A stretch of DNA of 64,000 bases. Origin: Planctomycetota bacterium (GTDB lineage Bacteria > Planctomycetota > J058 > JAJDCQ01). Under the pieces are notes generated by a model. That model was given only the letters and a program-made list of their open reading frames with translations, searched no databases and was not told where the DNA came from. The DNA lies in NCBI GenBank assembly GCA_029260755.1, contig JAJDCQ010000102.1, positions 1-64,000 on the forward strand, in the 5' to 3' direction. Positions 45,101-52,783 of this stretch are shown piece after piece; the first letter of the stretch is position 1, and every line of letters starts with the position of its first letter. The translations under genes and the position numbers were made by a program.

Positions 45101-46234
45101 ACGATCCTTCGATCGTCCGACGTCGCGATCACCGCGATCGCTCTGCATCTCCCCGACCGGCTCTGGACGGGCGACGCGAGGGGCTCGGTCCGGCGCTACG
45201 ATCTCCGGAGTCGCTCGTCGTTCGTGCACCGTGACGCCACGCCCATCGCCGCCGTCGGGTCGGCGGAGGGCAACGCGAGCTTCGCCTGGAACGCGCGCGG
45301 GGATCGCATCGCGGCCGCCGACGGGGTCGGGCTGGTCGTCCTCCGCGTCGGCGCGCCGCTGGGCATCCTGGAGACCGTGACGATCTCCGCGCAGCGAACG
45401 CCCGGCGTCGTCGCGGTCGGCTTCTCGGACGACTACCTCCTCGAGGGGATGTCCGATGGTTCGGTCTGGCGCCGGCCCGCCGGGGTTCGCCTCGAGGCGC
45501 GTGAGGCGGTGGCCGCCGGCTCGGGCGTGATCCGCGCCCTCGAGGCGGTCGAGGGGGGCGTCGTCCTCGCCCTCGAGCGCGCGACGGCGGGGCGCTCCGA
45601 GTACGTCCTCGAGCGTCACCGTCACGGCGAGCTGGCGCATCGACTCGGGCCGATCTCGTCCTCGGTTCCGGTCGTGGGCGTCGGATCGACCTGGGCCTGG
45701 GTCGATGAATCGGGACGGGTCGTCGGTCACGACGTCGACGCCGGCGAGACGAGCGTGGTCGCCGAGGCGCTCGACGGCGCGAGCCCGCGGGCGATCGCCT
45801 GCGATGCGGTCGGGCGCGCCTTCGTCGTCATCGGTCGCCGCGCGGACGCGGGCTTCGCCCGGTTCATCGTGCCGGATCGGGGCGTGGACCGGACGCTGCC
45901 GCTCGCCGACCCGCGGGCCGTCTCGGTCACGCCGAACGGTCGATTCGCGGCGATCTCGCACGGCGGCGAGGTCGGCCTCTTCGTGGTCGAGGCCGGCGCG
46001 CCTCTCGTCCCGATCCTCGGGAGGAAGGCGAAGCGGCTCACCTGGAGCCCGGACGGCGACCGGCTCGCGTATCAGCTCGACTCGGGGGACATGGGCGTCG
46101 TCGAGGTTCGGGGGATCTCGAGCCCGCTCGCGGAGGTGCGCCTCCGGACCGGCCTCGAGCCGACGCGCGACGGGTTCGCGGTCGACCGCGTCCGAGGCCA
46201 GACGCTCTCGGTGGCGACCTCGGGGGGGCGATGA
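42101..46234 (+). CDS. Membrane Ser/Thr kinase with large propeller sensor (paralogue B)
   Basis: 1377 residues, one residue longer than its neighbour. Kinase 14-282: GRGGMGIV loop, Lys44, HRD at 135-137, DFG at 156-158 and GTPAYMAPEQ. One membrane helix (about 302-324), a coiled coil (about 330-380, RQAAESARETAEVARRRAEA) and a long C-terminal propeller-like region follow. Its segments such as TVWDLRRSA and LTWSPDGDRL match the first paralogue. Clearly a tandem duplicate that has since diverged. It is translationally coupled (2 bases between stop and ATG), so the two kinases may act as a pair. Confidence 0.86.
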   Translation: MPASAPTPGGRIGRYILQAELGRGGMGIVYRAFDGALARPVAIKMIHGAGFEDADAAERFIREARVAARLRHPGLVAIHDVGSHAGQPYIAMDFVDGESLDALLSRGAISRDDFVRVMGDVAEAIAVAHEAGIVHRDVKPGNILVDRQDGRGRLTDFGLARDTTRTRGITLTGEVVGTPAYMAPEQALGTSDVPTPSMDVWAIGAVLWRGLAGRPPFEGVNALAVLNQVVSGIERRPREVDPTVPEELDAIAMHCLEREPADRYASARHVADDLARWLAGRSVSVRPPGRVDRFLRRARGRVVPVVAGALALVATAAAIGGWGAAAREGSRARDARAGAVAADSKRQAAESARETAEVARRRAEAALQTAEAALRTAAEERELASATGSGNPSAEARTIEAVRWLARGELHLDRSRPHRAWRSFAEAIELVPRADIVSRLFRVRSSAPWLAFVSSGLDPGGAGARLDLRRSIAVTTGSRDLTVWDLRRSAATAVLEGPPAGYATAVVSPDERHVAASHRGGDRVDVWRIADRILVGRLELDGLDARGPFEVGFRGRDELVLLSPGARASIARLDQLTTKLSRLDWEIPAGARLLAVDPTGRMAAWVDPAGKLVARPVASGSKRFGWSAPGVTALRFSPDGRSIAYGDAEGGLTVAAFEGTTWRDPSKGGTAIRAIAWSGDGTELWVGDADRIAPWRLRGNQAYRGEGGVPLEQDERLSGLAILSDEYLVTLAEDGRFRIRERSGAIRADLVGHAGPVRQLVLGDAGDRCVSVGDVMVCAWGPEGPAGRWWPRGVTRASSVVGEWSASQPRPSLLLALSDGRIYLAGGELREVTDMPLHVPVGAGGGGRLALAQDRTIALLDAGLAPTQSEELEADVVQLALDRRGLRAAFAFRASRFVSLASVGPPGGRLGSPPPVELDAEVARIALADARTLLAVDVRGRVTVAVAGPGPGDPFLAREGGPVEVGSVASIAGDVTASGAIGWAAGLSDGQVHMVIDGETTILRSSDVAITAIALHLPDRLWTGDARGSVRRYDLRSRSSFVHRDATPIAAVGSAEGNASFAWNARGDRIAAADGVGLVVLRVGAPLGILETVTISAQRTPGVVAVGFSDDYLLEGMSDGSVWRRPAGVRLEAREAVAAGSGVIRALEAVEGGVVLALERATAGRSEYVLERHRHGELAHRLGPISSSVPVVGVGSTWAWVDESGRVVGHDVDAGETSVVAEALDGASPRAIACDAVGRAFVVIGRRADAGFARFIVPDRGVDRTLPLADPRAVSVTPNGRFAAISHGGEVGLFVVEAGAPLVPILGRKAKRLTWSPDGDRLAYQLDSGDMGVVEVRGISSPLAEVRLRTGLEPTRDGFAVDRVRGQTLSVATSGGR

Positions 46235-46243
46235 GCCAGGCGG

Positions 46244-46507
46244 TCAGGCGCCCCCTCGGCGGCCGCCGGCGACGAAGGCGATGCCGATGAGGAGGAAGAC
46301 GCCGCCGCAGATCCCGTTCACGACGCGCCCCTCCGGCGTCTTCGTGAACGCGATCCCGAGGAGGACGCACGCGGCGAAGGCGAGGAAGAAGGCGCCGATC
46401 AGGATGAGCGGCGAGATCCCTTCGGGCTCGGCGGCGGCGGGGCTCGGCGTCGTCGGCGTCGGCGGCGGCGGCGGCGGCGGCGGAGGCGTCGGGGTGGCGT
46501 CGGTCAT
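46244..46507 (-). CDS. Small two-helix membrane protein
   Basis: 87 residues: a Pro-rich N-terminus with nine consecutive prolines coded by a GGC-rich triplet run (about 46459-46490), then two membrane helices (about 32-54 and 62-82). No known family. Last gene of the SSS transporter operon, 3 bases after the 76-residue gene. Confidence 0.6.
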   Translation of the reverse strand: MTDATPTPPPPPPPPPTPTTPSPAAAEPEGISPLILIGAFFLAFAACVLLGIAFTKTPEGRVVNGICGGVFLLIGIAFVAGGRRGGA

Positions 46508-46510
46508 CGC

Positions 46511-46741
46511 TCAGATCGCCAGGTAGAGGACGATCTGGATGGCCATGATGCCGGCCGCCCAGATGCGGAGGTCGCGCCAGCGAGCGCGGTCGGGGGCGCC
46601 CTCGTAGACGAAGTCCTCGTCCTGGCGGAGCGCGAAGAGGAGGACCACCGCGAAGAACGCGATGAACAGGATCCGGACCCCGCCCTCCTCCATCCCGTGG
46701 GCCCACTTGAAGTCGAGGACGTAGAGGATCGCTTCTTTCAT
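46511..46741 (-). CDS. Small membrane protein of the SSS transporter operon
   Basis: 76 residues from ATG 46741, which overlaps the stop of the transporter gene by 4 bases (ATGA). Two predicted membrane helices (about 22-39 and 57-75) with the charged loop RQDEDFVYEGAPDRARWRD between them. No family recognised. The overlap with the symporter and the small size suggest an accessory or stabilising subunit. Confidence 0.6.
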   Translation of the reverse strand: MKEAILYVLDFKWAHGMEEGGVRILFIAFFAVVLLFALRQDEDFVYEGAPDRARWRDLRIWAAGIMAIQIVLYLAI

Positions 46742-48306
46742 CGGCCCTTCTCCTCGCTCGCAGCTGCCGGCCGCTTCCGCGACGACCACAGGAGCGGCGC
46801 GATCCGCTCCTCGGGCCACGGCTTCGTGAAGGCGGAGACGACGCCGACGACCAGCATCGACAGCAGGAACGTCCACCAGGAGATGTAGAGGAATGCCTCG
46901 CCCGACTCGATCGTGAAGAGGCTGGTCGAGATCGGCTCGAGGTTCAGGACGAACGCGGTGAGGCAGCCGACGATCATCCCGGCGAGGCCGCCCCACTGGG
47001 TCGCCCGGCGGGTGAACATCCCGAGGATCAGGATCGCGAGGGTCGGCCCGGCGACGACCGAGAGCATCGTCTGGATGAACTCGTAGACGCCGCTCCAGCG
47101 GTCCGAGAGGCTGGCGGTGGCGACGCTCGAGATCAGGACGACGAGGGTGACGACCCGGCCGACCCGGAGCAGCTCCCGCTCGTCGGGCGGGGCGGCCTCA
47201 CGGCGCGCGCGGACCCAGGTGACGACCGGCTCGTAGACGTCCTTGGTGAAGAGGGTCGCCGACGCGTTCAGGATCGAGTCGACCGAGCTCATCAGCGCGG
47301 CGAGGAACGCCGCGAACATGAGCCCGAGCAGCCCCGGCGGGAGGAGGTTCTTGATCAGGACCGGGTAGGCCTGGTCGGGGTCGTCGGCGGGGACCTGATC
47401 GGGGTAGAGGGCGAGGGCGAGCATCCCCGGGATCACGACCAGGACGGGTATGAACGTCTTCAGGAGCGCGCCGACGAGCATGGACGCCTTCGCGTCCCAC
47501 TCGCTCTTCGCGCCGAGGCAGCGCTGGACGATCGTCTGGTTGCCGGCGAAGTAGGCCGTCGACATCACCATGCCGAGGCCGAAGAGGATGCCGGTCCACG
47601 GGAACGGCGTCGGCTCCTCGGGCCCGCGGTAGAGCTCGAAGTGTCGTTCGTGACCGAGCGCGGTCACCTTCTCGGTCAGCCCGTCCCAGCCGCCGACCTT
47701 CCAGAGGCCGAGCCCGACCACGGCGAGGCCGCCGACGAACATCACGATGAGCTGGATCACGTCGGTCAGGACGACGGCGGAGAGCCCGGCGCCGATCATG
47801 TAGACGCCGATCACGAACGCGAGGAGCAGGATCGAGACCCAGTAGCCCCAGCCGAGCAGCCCGTCCATGAACTTGGCGGTCACGTGGAGGACGGCGCCGA
47901 TGTCGAAGAGGAGGATCAGGAGCCAGATCGTCGAGTGGACGCCCCGGACGCCGGCGTTGTAGCGTCGCCCGAGGAACTCGGGGATGGTGTAGACTCCGGT
48001 CCGCCAGAAGAAGGGGATGAAGATGAAGGCGGCCAGGATCATGGCGACGAAGCTGCCGATCCAGTCCCAGTTGGCCGTCACGATCCCGTAGCGGTAGCCG
48101 GCGCCGCCGAGGCCGATCATGTCCATGGCGCCGATGTCGCTCACGACGATCGACATCCCGATCGCCCAGAACGGCAGCCGCCGGCCGGCGAGGAAGTAGT
48201 CGCCCGAGCTCTTCACCGATCGGGTGAGGTAGAGCCCCAGGGCGAGGACGCCCACGAGGTAGACGATGAAGACGAGATGGTCTATCCCGGACAGGGACAC
48301 GCCCAT
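46738..48306 (-). CDS. Sodium:solute symporter (SSS family)
   Basis: 522 residues, the usual size, with about 13 membrane helices. SSS features: DYFLAGRRLPFWAIGMSIVVSDIGAMDMIG in the first helices (sodium-site region), FLGRRYN, and YPVLIKNLLPPGLLGLMFAAFLAALMSSVDSILNASATLFTKDVY, the family's most conserved stretch. Sugar or amino-acid transporters are both possible; the SSVDSILNASATL region resembles sugar/inositol transporters. Co-transcribed with two tiny membrane proteins and divergent from a small kinase gene. Confidence 0.9.
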   Translation of the reverse strand: MGVSLSGIDHLVFIVYLVGVLALGLYLTRSVKSSGDYFLAGRRLPFWAIGMSIVVSDIGAMDMIGLGGAGYRYGIVTANWDWIGSFVAMILAAFIFIPFFWRTGVYTIPEFLGRRYNAGVRGVHSTIWLLILLFDIGAVLHVTAKFMDGLLGWGYWVSILLLAFVIGVYMIGAGLSAVVLTDVIQLIVMFVGGLAVVGLGLWKVGGWDGLTEKVTALGHERHFELYRGPEEPTPFPWTGILFGLGMVMSTAYFAGNQTIVQRCLGAKSEWDAKASMLVGALLKTFIPVLVVIPGMLALALYPDQVPADDPDQAYPVLIKNLLPPGLLGLMFAAFLAALMSSVDSILNASATLFTKDVYEPVVTWVRARREAAPPDERELLRVGRVVTLVVLISSVATASLSDRWSGVYEFIQTMLSVVAGPTLAILILGMFTRRATQWGGLAGMIVGCLTAFVLNLEPISTSLFTIESGEAFLYISWWTFLLSMLVVGVVSAFTKPWPEERIAPLLWSSRKRPAAASEEKGR

Positions 48307-48419
48307 GGGAGCGCTCTCGAGGGGGCCGAGGCGAGGTCGTGGGCGGAGAGGATACCCGAGGGTTGCGGGGCGGGCGAGCCGTCCGGGCGAGGCTTGGTGA
48401 GCCAGGCGGAGGGGGCGGC

Positions 48420-49295
48420 GTGACCCAGAGCGAGACGCTCGTCGGGCGGACCCTCGGCCCGCTCCGGATCCGGAGCCGCCTCGCCAAGGGCGGCTTCGGG
48501 ATCATCTACCGGGCGAGCCACGAGGAGCACGGCGACGTGGTCGTGAAGACGATCGCGCCGGGCTACGCCGCCGACGCGCGCGCCCTTCGCCGCCTCGCGC
48601 GGGAGGCGGAGGCCGCCGGTCGGATCGACCATCCGAACGTCGTTCGCGGGTTCGGCTTCCACGAGCTCGAGGAGCAGCGCCTCGTCGTCGCCGAGTTCGT
48701 CGCCGGCGGGTCGCTCGACACGTGGCTCGAGGGCTGCGGCGGGTCGCTCCCGATCGGGCACGCCCTCGCGATCGCGCGCGACATCGCGGCCGGGCTCGGA
48801 GCGGCCCACGCGGCCGGGCTCGTGCATCGGGATCTGAAGCCGGCGAACGTCTTCCTCGTCCCGCCGGCGGCGCGCGGAGTCGCTCCGGTGGCGAAGGTCG
48901 GCGATCTCGGCCTCGTCCTTCGGGTGTCGGGAAAGCGCCTCGACAGCCAGACCGACCTGACCGGCAAGGGGCGCGCCCTCGGCACGCCGGCCTACATGGC
49001 GCCCGAGCAATGGCGGAGCGCGCACGACGTCGACGGGCGGTCCGACCTCTACTCCCTCGGCGTGCTCCTTCACGAGATGATCGCCGGCGCCGAGCCGATC
49101 GACGCCGAGAACGTGGCGCAGCTCCTCTACGCCCACCTGAACGACCCGCCGATCCCGCTCCGCGACCACGCCCCGGGCGCGCCGGAGACGGTCGAGGAGC
49201 TGATCCTGCATCTGCTGGCGAAGCGCCCGCAGGACCGGCCGCGCGACGCGGCCGCGGTCGAGACCGAGCTCGTCGGGCTGATCGCGTCGCTCTGA
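48420..49295 (+). CDS. Small soluble Ser/Thr protein kinase
   Basis: 291 residues, almost only a kinase domain, from GTG 48420 just after GGAGGGGG. Lys43 (VVVKTI), HRD at 136-138 (VHRDLKPAN), DLG in place of DFG (162-164) and GTPAYMAPEQW. The glycine loop reads AKGGFGII. DLG is tolerated in some active kinases. No sensor domain or membrane helix. It is divergent from the symporter operon, and a regulatory link is possible but unsupported. Confidence 0.85.
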   Translation: MTQSETLVGRTLGPLRIRSRLAKGGFGIIYRASHEEHGDVVVKTIAPGYAADARALRRLAREAEAAGRIDHPNVVRGFGFHELEEQRLVVAEFVAGGSLDTWLEGCGGSLPIGHALAIARDIAAGLGAAHAAGLVHRDLKPANVFLVPPAARGVAPVAKVGDLGLVLRVSGKRLDSQTDLTGKGRALGTPAYMAPEQWRSAHDVDGRSDLYSLGVLLHEMIAGAEPIDAENVAQLLYAHLNDPPIPLRDHAPGAPETVEELILHLLAKRPQDRPRDAAAVETELVGLIASL

Positions 49296-49325
49296 GCGAC
49301 GACGGTCGCGCCGCGCCGAGGAGCG

Positions 49326-51083
49326 TCAGTCGCCGTCCGGCTCGACGAGCTCGGCGGCCACCCGCGGCGCCTCGGAGAGCTTCCAGACGGGGTGGCGGCG
49401 TCCGCGGCGCAGGCCGCGCTCGAGGAGGCCCCACGCGGTCGCGCCGTCGCCGGCCTCGGGCTCGAGGATGTGGAAGATGAGCAGGGCGAGCGGCTGGTCG
49501 GTCCGGACGACGTAGCTGCCGACCTCGAGGGGCCGCTTCGCGTCGGTCGCCCAGGTCCCGGTCACCGAGGTCATCGTGCGCCCCTGGAGCTTGCGGCCGG
49601 GCTCGACCGACTCGAGGGTGAGCGTCGAGACCTCGCCGCGCCAGGCGCGGCGCGTGCGCTCCACCCGGATGCCGTGCCGGGCGAGGAGTGCGGCGAGCTC
49701 GGGGTAGGCGCCCGGGAACGCATAGGCGGCCGGGAGGGAGCGTCTGTCCTCGGCGACGAAGCGGTCGTAGATCGGCGCGGTCACCTCTTCGATCTCGGTG
49801 GGCGGACCGGTCGGGTGCTCGGCGTCACCGTCGCCGCCATCCTCGCCTTCGCCCTTCGCCGGCGCCTTCTCGAGGAGGACGGTCTCCTCGCCCCGGCTCG
49901 CCGGCGCGAAGGTGATCCCGAGCTCGGGGGCGTTCGCCGGGTCGGCGCCCCACGCGGCGACGCGCGCGTCGGCCTCGGCGGTGAGGGCGAGGACGTCATC
50001 GGCCCGCGCGGCGATCACGTCGAGGACCGCCCGGACGAACTGCCGGGTCGAGCGGACTCGGTCGGCGAAGTCCCGGTAGCTCGTCGCCTCGGACAGGATG
50101 CCGATCCGGTTGCGGAGGCCGGCGTAGTTCGTCACGTAGCGCGGGTGCGGCGAGAACGTCCGCCAGCCCGGCGGCGCGCCCTCCCGCCGGCTCATGTTGC
50201 CGTAGGGGAACGTCTCGAGCGGATCCTTCGCCTTCTTCCGGAGGCGCTGGCGCACCGTCGGGAGGAGCTCGTCGCGCGCAAACGCGAGGAGCGGCCCGTC
50301 GCAGTCGGGCAGGAGCGGCGGCGAGTAGGTGAGGTGATAGCCGTGGCGCGTCCCGTTCGTCGTGTGCAGGTCGAGGACGACGTCGGGGTCCCAGCGGCGG
50401 TAGACGCGGTCGAGGACGCCGCGCATCTCGGGGCTCCAGGCGACGACGCAGTCCCGGTTCAGGTCGAGCCCCATCCCGTTCGGGCGGCGGCCGACCCGCG
50501 CGGGGCCGTTCTGCCCGGCGCGGTTGCGGTCGCCACTGCCGAACGCCTCGTTGCCATCGACGTTGTAGATCGGGCAGACGACGAAGACGATCCGCTCCAG
50601 GAGCCCGGCGGCCCGCTCGGTGGCGAGGTCGCGGAGCAGGATCTGGGCGACCTCCTTGCCCTCGACCTCGCCGCCATGGATGTTCGCCTGGACGTAGACG
50701 ACGACCCGCCCGCTCGCCCGCGCCTCGTGCGGGCTCGCCACCGGAGGGTCGGCCGCGATCACGAGCGGGATGTCCCGGCCGAGCGTCGACGTGCCGAGGG
50801 TCGTCACCGTCCAGGGAGCGCCGGCCCGCTGGAGCGCGGCGAGGAACTCCTCGACATCGGCGAGCGTCGAGGTCTCGGCATACTCGGTCGTCTCGGCCCG
50901 GGTGCGCGGCATCCGGGGTCGACGCGGTCGCGCCTCACCGTCGCCGTCGCCGTCACCGTCGGCCGAGCCGCCCTCGGGCGGAGGAGCCGCGTCCTGCGCG
51001 CTGGCCACCCCGGGAACCGCGACGTGGAGCGCGACCAGCACGATCGCGAGGAACAGCACGAACGGAATCGGTCGACAGAGCAT
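49326..51083 (-). CDS. Exported zinc carboxypeptidase-like protein (M14)
   Basis: 585 residues with a signal peptide (about 1-29), then an acidic Gly/Asp-rich stretch (DGDGDGDGE). M14 motifs: NIHGGEVEGKE gives His136 and Glu139, DLHTTNGT gives His240, and DLNRD gives Arg210. The GxGxSEATS region around 335 probably supplies the catalytic Glu. A C-terminal beta-domain (about 430-585) is probably specific to this group. M14 enzymes remove C-terminal residues from peptides or cleave peptidoglycan; the target is not evident. Confidence 0.86.
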   Translation of the reverse strand: MLCRPIPFVLFLAIVLVALHVAVPGVASAQDAAPPPEGGSADGDGDGDGEARPRRPRMPRTRAETTEYAETSTLADVEEFLAALQRAGAPWTVTTLGTSTLGRDIPLVIAADPPVASPHEARASGRVVVYVQANIHGGEVEGKEVAQILLRDLATERAAGLLERIVFVVCPIYNVDGNEAFGSGDRNRAGQNGPARVGRRPNGMGLDLNRDCVVAWSPEMRGVLDRVYRRWDPDVVLDLHTTNGTRHGYHLTYSPPLLPDCDGPLLAFARDELLPTVRQRLRKKAKDPLETFPYGNMSRREGAPPGWRTFSPHPRYVTNYAGLRNRIGILSEATSYRDFADRVRSTRQFVRAVLDVIAARADDVLALTAEADARVAAWGADPANAPELGITFAPASRGEETVLLEKAPAKGEGEDGGDGDAEHPTGPPTEIEEVTAPIYDRFVAEDRRSLPAAYAFPGAYPELAALLARHGIRVERTRRAWRGEVSTLTLESVEPGRKLQGRTMTSVTGTWATDAKRPLEVGSYVVRTDQPLALLIFHILEPEAGDGATAWGLLERGLRRGRRHPVWKLSEAPRVAAELVEPDGD

Positions 51084-51115
51084 CGCGGCGGCCTCCGGAC
51101 GGCGGGAAGCGCGCG

Positions 51116-51123
51116 ATCATAGC
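51116..51123 (-). promoter_or_regulatory. -10-like element of the M14 gene
   Basis: On the minus strand the sequence is GCTATGAT, about 32 bases before the ATG at 51083. No good -35 box. The remainder of the 248-base gap (51084-51331) shows no gene or other signal. Confidence 0.3.
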
Positions 51124-51331
51124 AGAGGGCCCCCTCCCTCGGCGCTCTCCTCGACCGCTCCCACCCCCGAGCGCCCCGGCCGGCGTGACGGACGGCTCGC
51201 TCACCCGCCATTTCGAGCAGCAGAGGCCGGTCGCCGGCGGGGCTCGGTGGGCGCGGGACCGTCCGAGCTACGCGCGGCGCCCGCGTCGAGCGATCAGCGC
51301 GGACACGGCAGGCGCTGGCCGCCGTCGGGGC

Positions 51332-51727
51332 CTACGCGTCGTAGGGCTCGCGCTGGAATCGGGTGGAGATCCACCACACGTTCCCCGAGGGGTCCGTCAC
51401 GCCGCCCTGTCGGTCCCCGTACACCATGTCCTTCGGCTCGTGGATGAGCTGGGCCCCGTGCTCGACCGCGCGGGCGCAGGCCGCGTCGGCGTCCTCCACG
51501 TACAGATAGAACGCGGCGGAGGAGGGCGGATACTGGTCGCCAGCCTGGCTGACCATGAAGGAGGTCGTGCCGATCCGCATCCTGGCATTCGCGATGCCGC
51601 CGTCCGGCGTCGTCGTTCTCCCGAGCTCCGACGCCCCAAGCCCCGCGACGAGGAACTCGAGGTACTCTGCTGCCTGGCTGGCGAAGATGTACGGGAACAC
51701 GGTTCCGTAGCCTTCCGGGACGTACAT
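51332..51727 (-). CDS. VOC-family (glyoxalase-like) protein
   Basis: 131 residues from ATG 51727 with AGGAGG about 6 bases upstream. Sequence: MYVPEGYGTVFPYIFASQAAEYLEFL, ASELGRTTTPDGGIANARMRIGTTSFMVS, AAFYLYVEDADAACARAVEHGA, and VYGDRQGGVTDPSGNVWWIST, the typical PhnB/glyoxalase-like fold. The metal-binding pattern is partial. The reaction is unknown; relatives include antibiotic-resistance and dioxygenase-like proteins. The gene stands alone. Confidence 0.85.
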   Translation of the reverse strand: MYVPEGYGTVFPYIFASQAAEYLEFLVAGLGASELGRTTTPDGGIANARMRIGTTSFMVSQAGDQYPPSSAAFYLYVEDADAACARAVEHGAQLIHEPKDMVYGDRQGGVTDPSGNVWWISTRFQREPYDA

Positions 51728-51755
51728 GCTGGCCTCCTGGGCTCTGGGTAGGTGG

Positions 51756-51763
51756 AGCATAGC
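51756..51763 (-). promoter_or_regulatory. -10-like element of the VOC gene
   Basis: GCTATGCT on the minus strand, about 28 bases before the ATG. It fits the GCTANNNT pattern; the -35 region is weak. Confidence 0.3.
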
Positions 51764-51906
51764 TCGCTGCCATTCTTTCTGGACCAGTCTCGGGGCATTT
51801 CCGGCCCTTTTGAATGCGCCGGGAGTCATCGAGCCGGCGGAGGCAGGTCAGCCGTTGATGATGAGGAGTAGTCGGAGAGACGGCTTCGAGCGAACACGTG
51901 GGCGCC

Positions 51907-52647
51907 CTACTCGGCCTCTTTCTGTCCTCGCTTCCACCGCCAGTAGAGCTCGCAGTGGGAGCGCGGGAGCTTGCTGACATCGAGCTCGTCGGTCATCGCG
52001 TGAACGAGCGCCGTCACCCGCGCCTCCTCGAGGCCATCGTCGTCGTCGGTCCGCACATGACAGCCATCGCAGTCCTCGATGCGATCGTGGCAGCGATCGC
52101 AGCCGTTCATCGAGGGCGCGTTTCTTCGTCCGCTGGCGCCGAGTCCCGTCCGAGTGACGTCCTCGTGACAGGCAACGCAGCTATCGAGCGACTCGCGAAC
52201 CTCCCCGTCCACGAGGGCTCGAGCCGCCGCCCGGGCGTGCCGCCGATGATGGAACGACGCAAGCCCTCGAGCGCGCGGTCGTTCGTTGAAGCGAACCGCG
52301 TTCGGGTAGAGCTCGGCATCCCGCCGCGCCCGCGTCCACCAGGTCTCGTCCTCGTCCGCCTCGACGAGTCCCGCGATCCCATGGCAGGAGGCGCACTCAC
52401 GGCCGCCGACGTAGTAGTAGCGCCCGAACTCCATCGTGCCGAGCTTTCCCGCGGGCTGATGGCACAGCCGGCAACCACCGACGATCGAGGCGTGCCTCGC
52501 GTGTGAGAACAGCTCGTCTCGCGGTGGCGATTCGCGCCGGGGCTGCTCGGACTGGTCGCAATCGGGGACCTCCGGCCCCGTGCACGACCCCGAGGCGACG
52601 GCGGCGCTCAGCAGCACGGCGGGGAGAAATACGTTCGTCGACTTCAC
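51907..52647 (-). CDS. Five-haem c-type cytochrome, predicted lipoprotein
   Basis: 246 residues from GTG 52647; an ATG at 52671 would sit inside the predicted -10 box. The signal peptide ends in a lipobox-like AVASGSC (Cys22). Five CxxCH motifs: CRLCH, CASCH, CVACH, CDRCH and CDGCH. Between the haem motifs are several extra His that could be distal ligands (HARHASIVGG, FHHRRHAR). It is probably anchored outside the cytoplasmic membrane as an electron carrier. Divergent from the 18-haem-like cytochrome gene across 136 bases, so probably co-regulated. Confidence 0.87.
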   Translation of the reverse strand: MKSTNVFLPAVLLSAAVASGSCTGPEVPDCDQSEQPRRESPPRDELFSHARHASIVGGCRLCHQPAGKLGTMEFGRYYYVGGRECASCHGIAGLVEADEDETWWTRARRDAELYPNAVRFNERPRARGLASFHHRRHARAAARALVDGEVRESLDSCVACHEDVTRTGLGASGRRNAPSMNGCDRCHDRIEDCDGCHVRTDDDDGLEEARVTALVHAMTDELDVSKLPRSHCELYWRWKRGQKEAE

Positions 52648-52669
52648 GAGCAGGTCTCCATCGAGCGCC

Positions 52670-52698
52670 ATCTAACGGCACCGGGACTCACCGTTCAA
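52670..52698 (-). promoter_or_regulatory. Candidate promoter of the five-haem cytochrome
   Basis: TTGAAC (52698-52693), 17 bases, TTAGAT (52675-52670) on the minus strand. It would start transcription near 52663 and so supports the GTG start at 52647. Confidence 0.38.
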
Positions 52699-52722
52699 CG
52701 GTCGGATCTCCCCGCACTCGGC

Positions 52723-52752
52723 TTGCGCCCCGGGAGCTCCATCCGCTAGCCT
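52723..52752 (+). promoter_or_regulatory. Candidate promoter of the large redox operon
   Basis: TTGCGC (52723-52728), 18 bases, TAGCCT (52747-52752) preceded by GC. The ATG follows 31 bases later. This single divergent region could switch both cytochrome units. Confidence 0.42.
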
Positions 52753-52783
52753 CGGCCGACCGGCCGGGGAGGCTGCTCGCTCC

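Noticed and set aside
52669..52671. ATG as start of the five-haem cytochrome
   Set aside because: It overlaps the predicted -10 element and adds eight residues in front of an otherwise good signal peptide; GTG 52647 has GGAG upstream.
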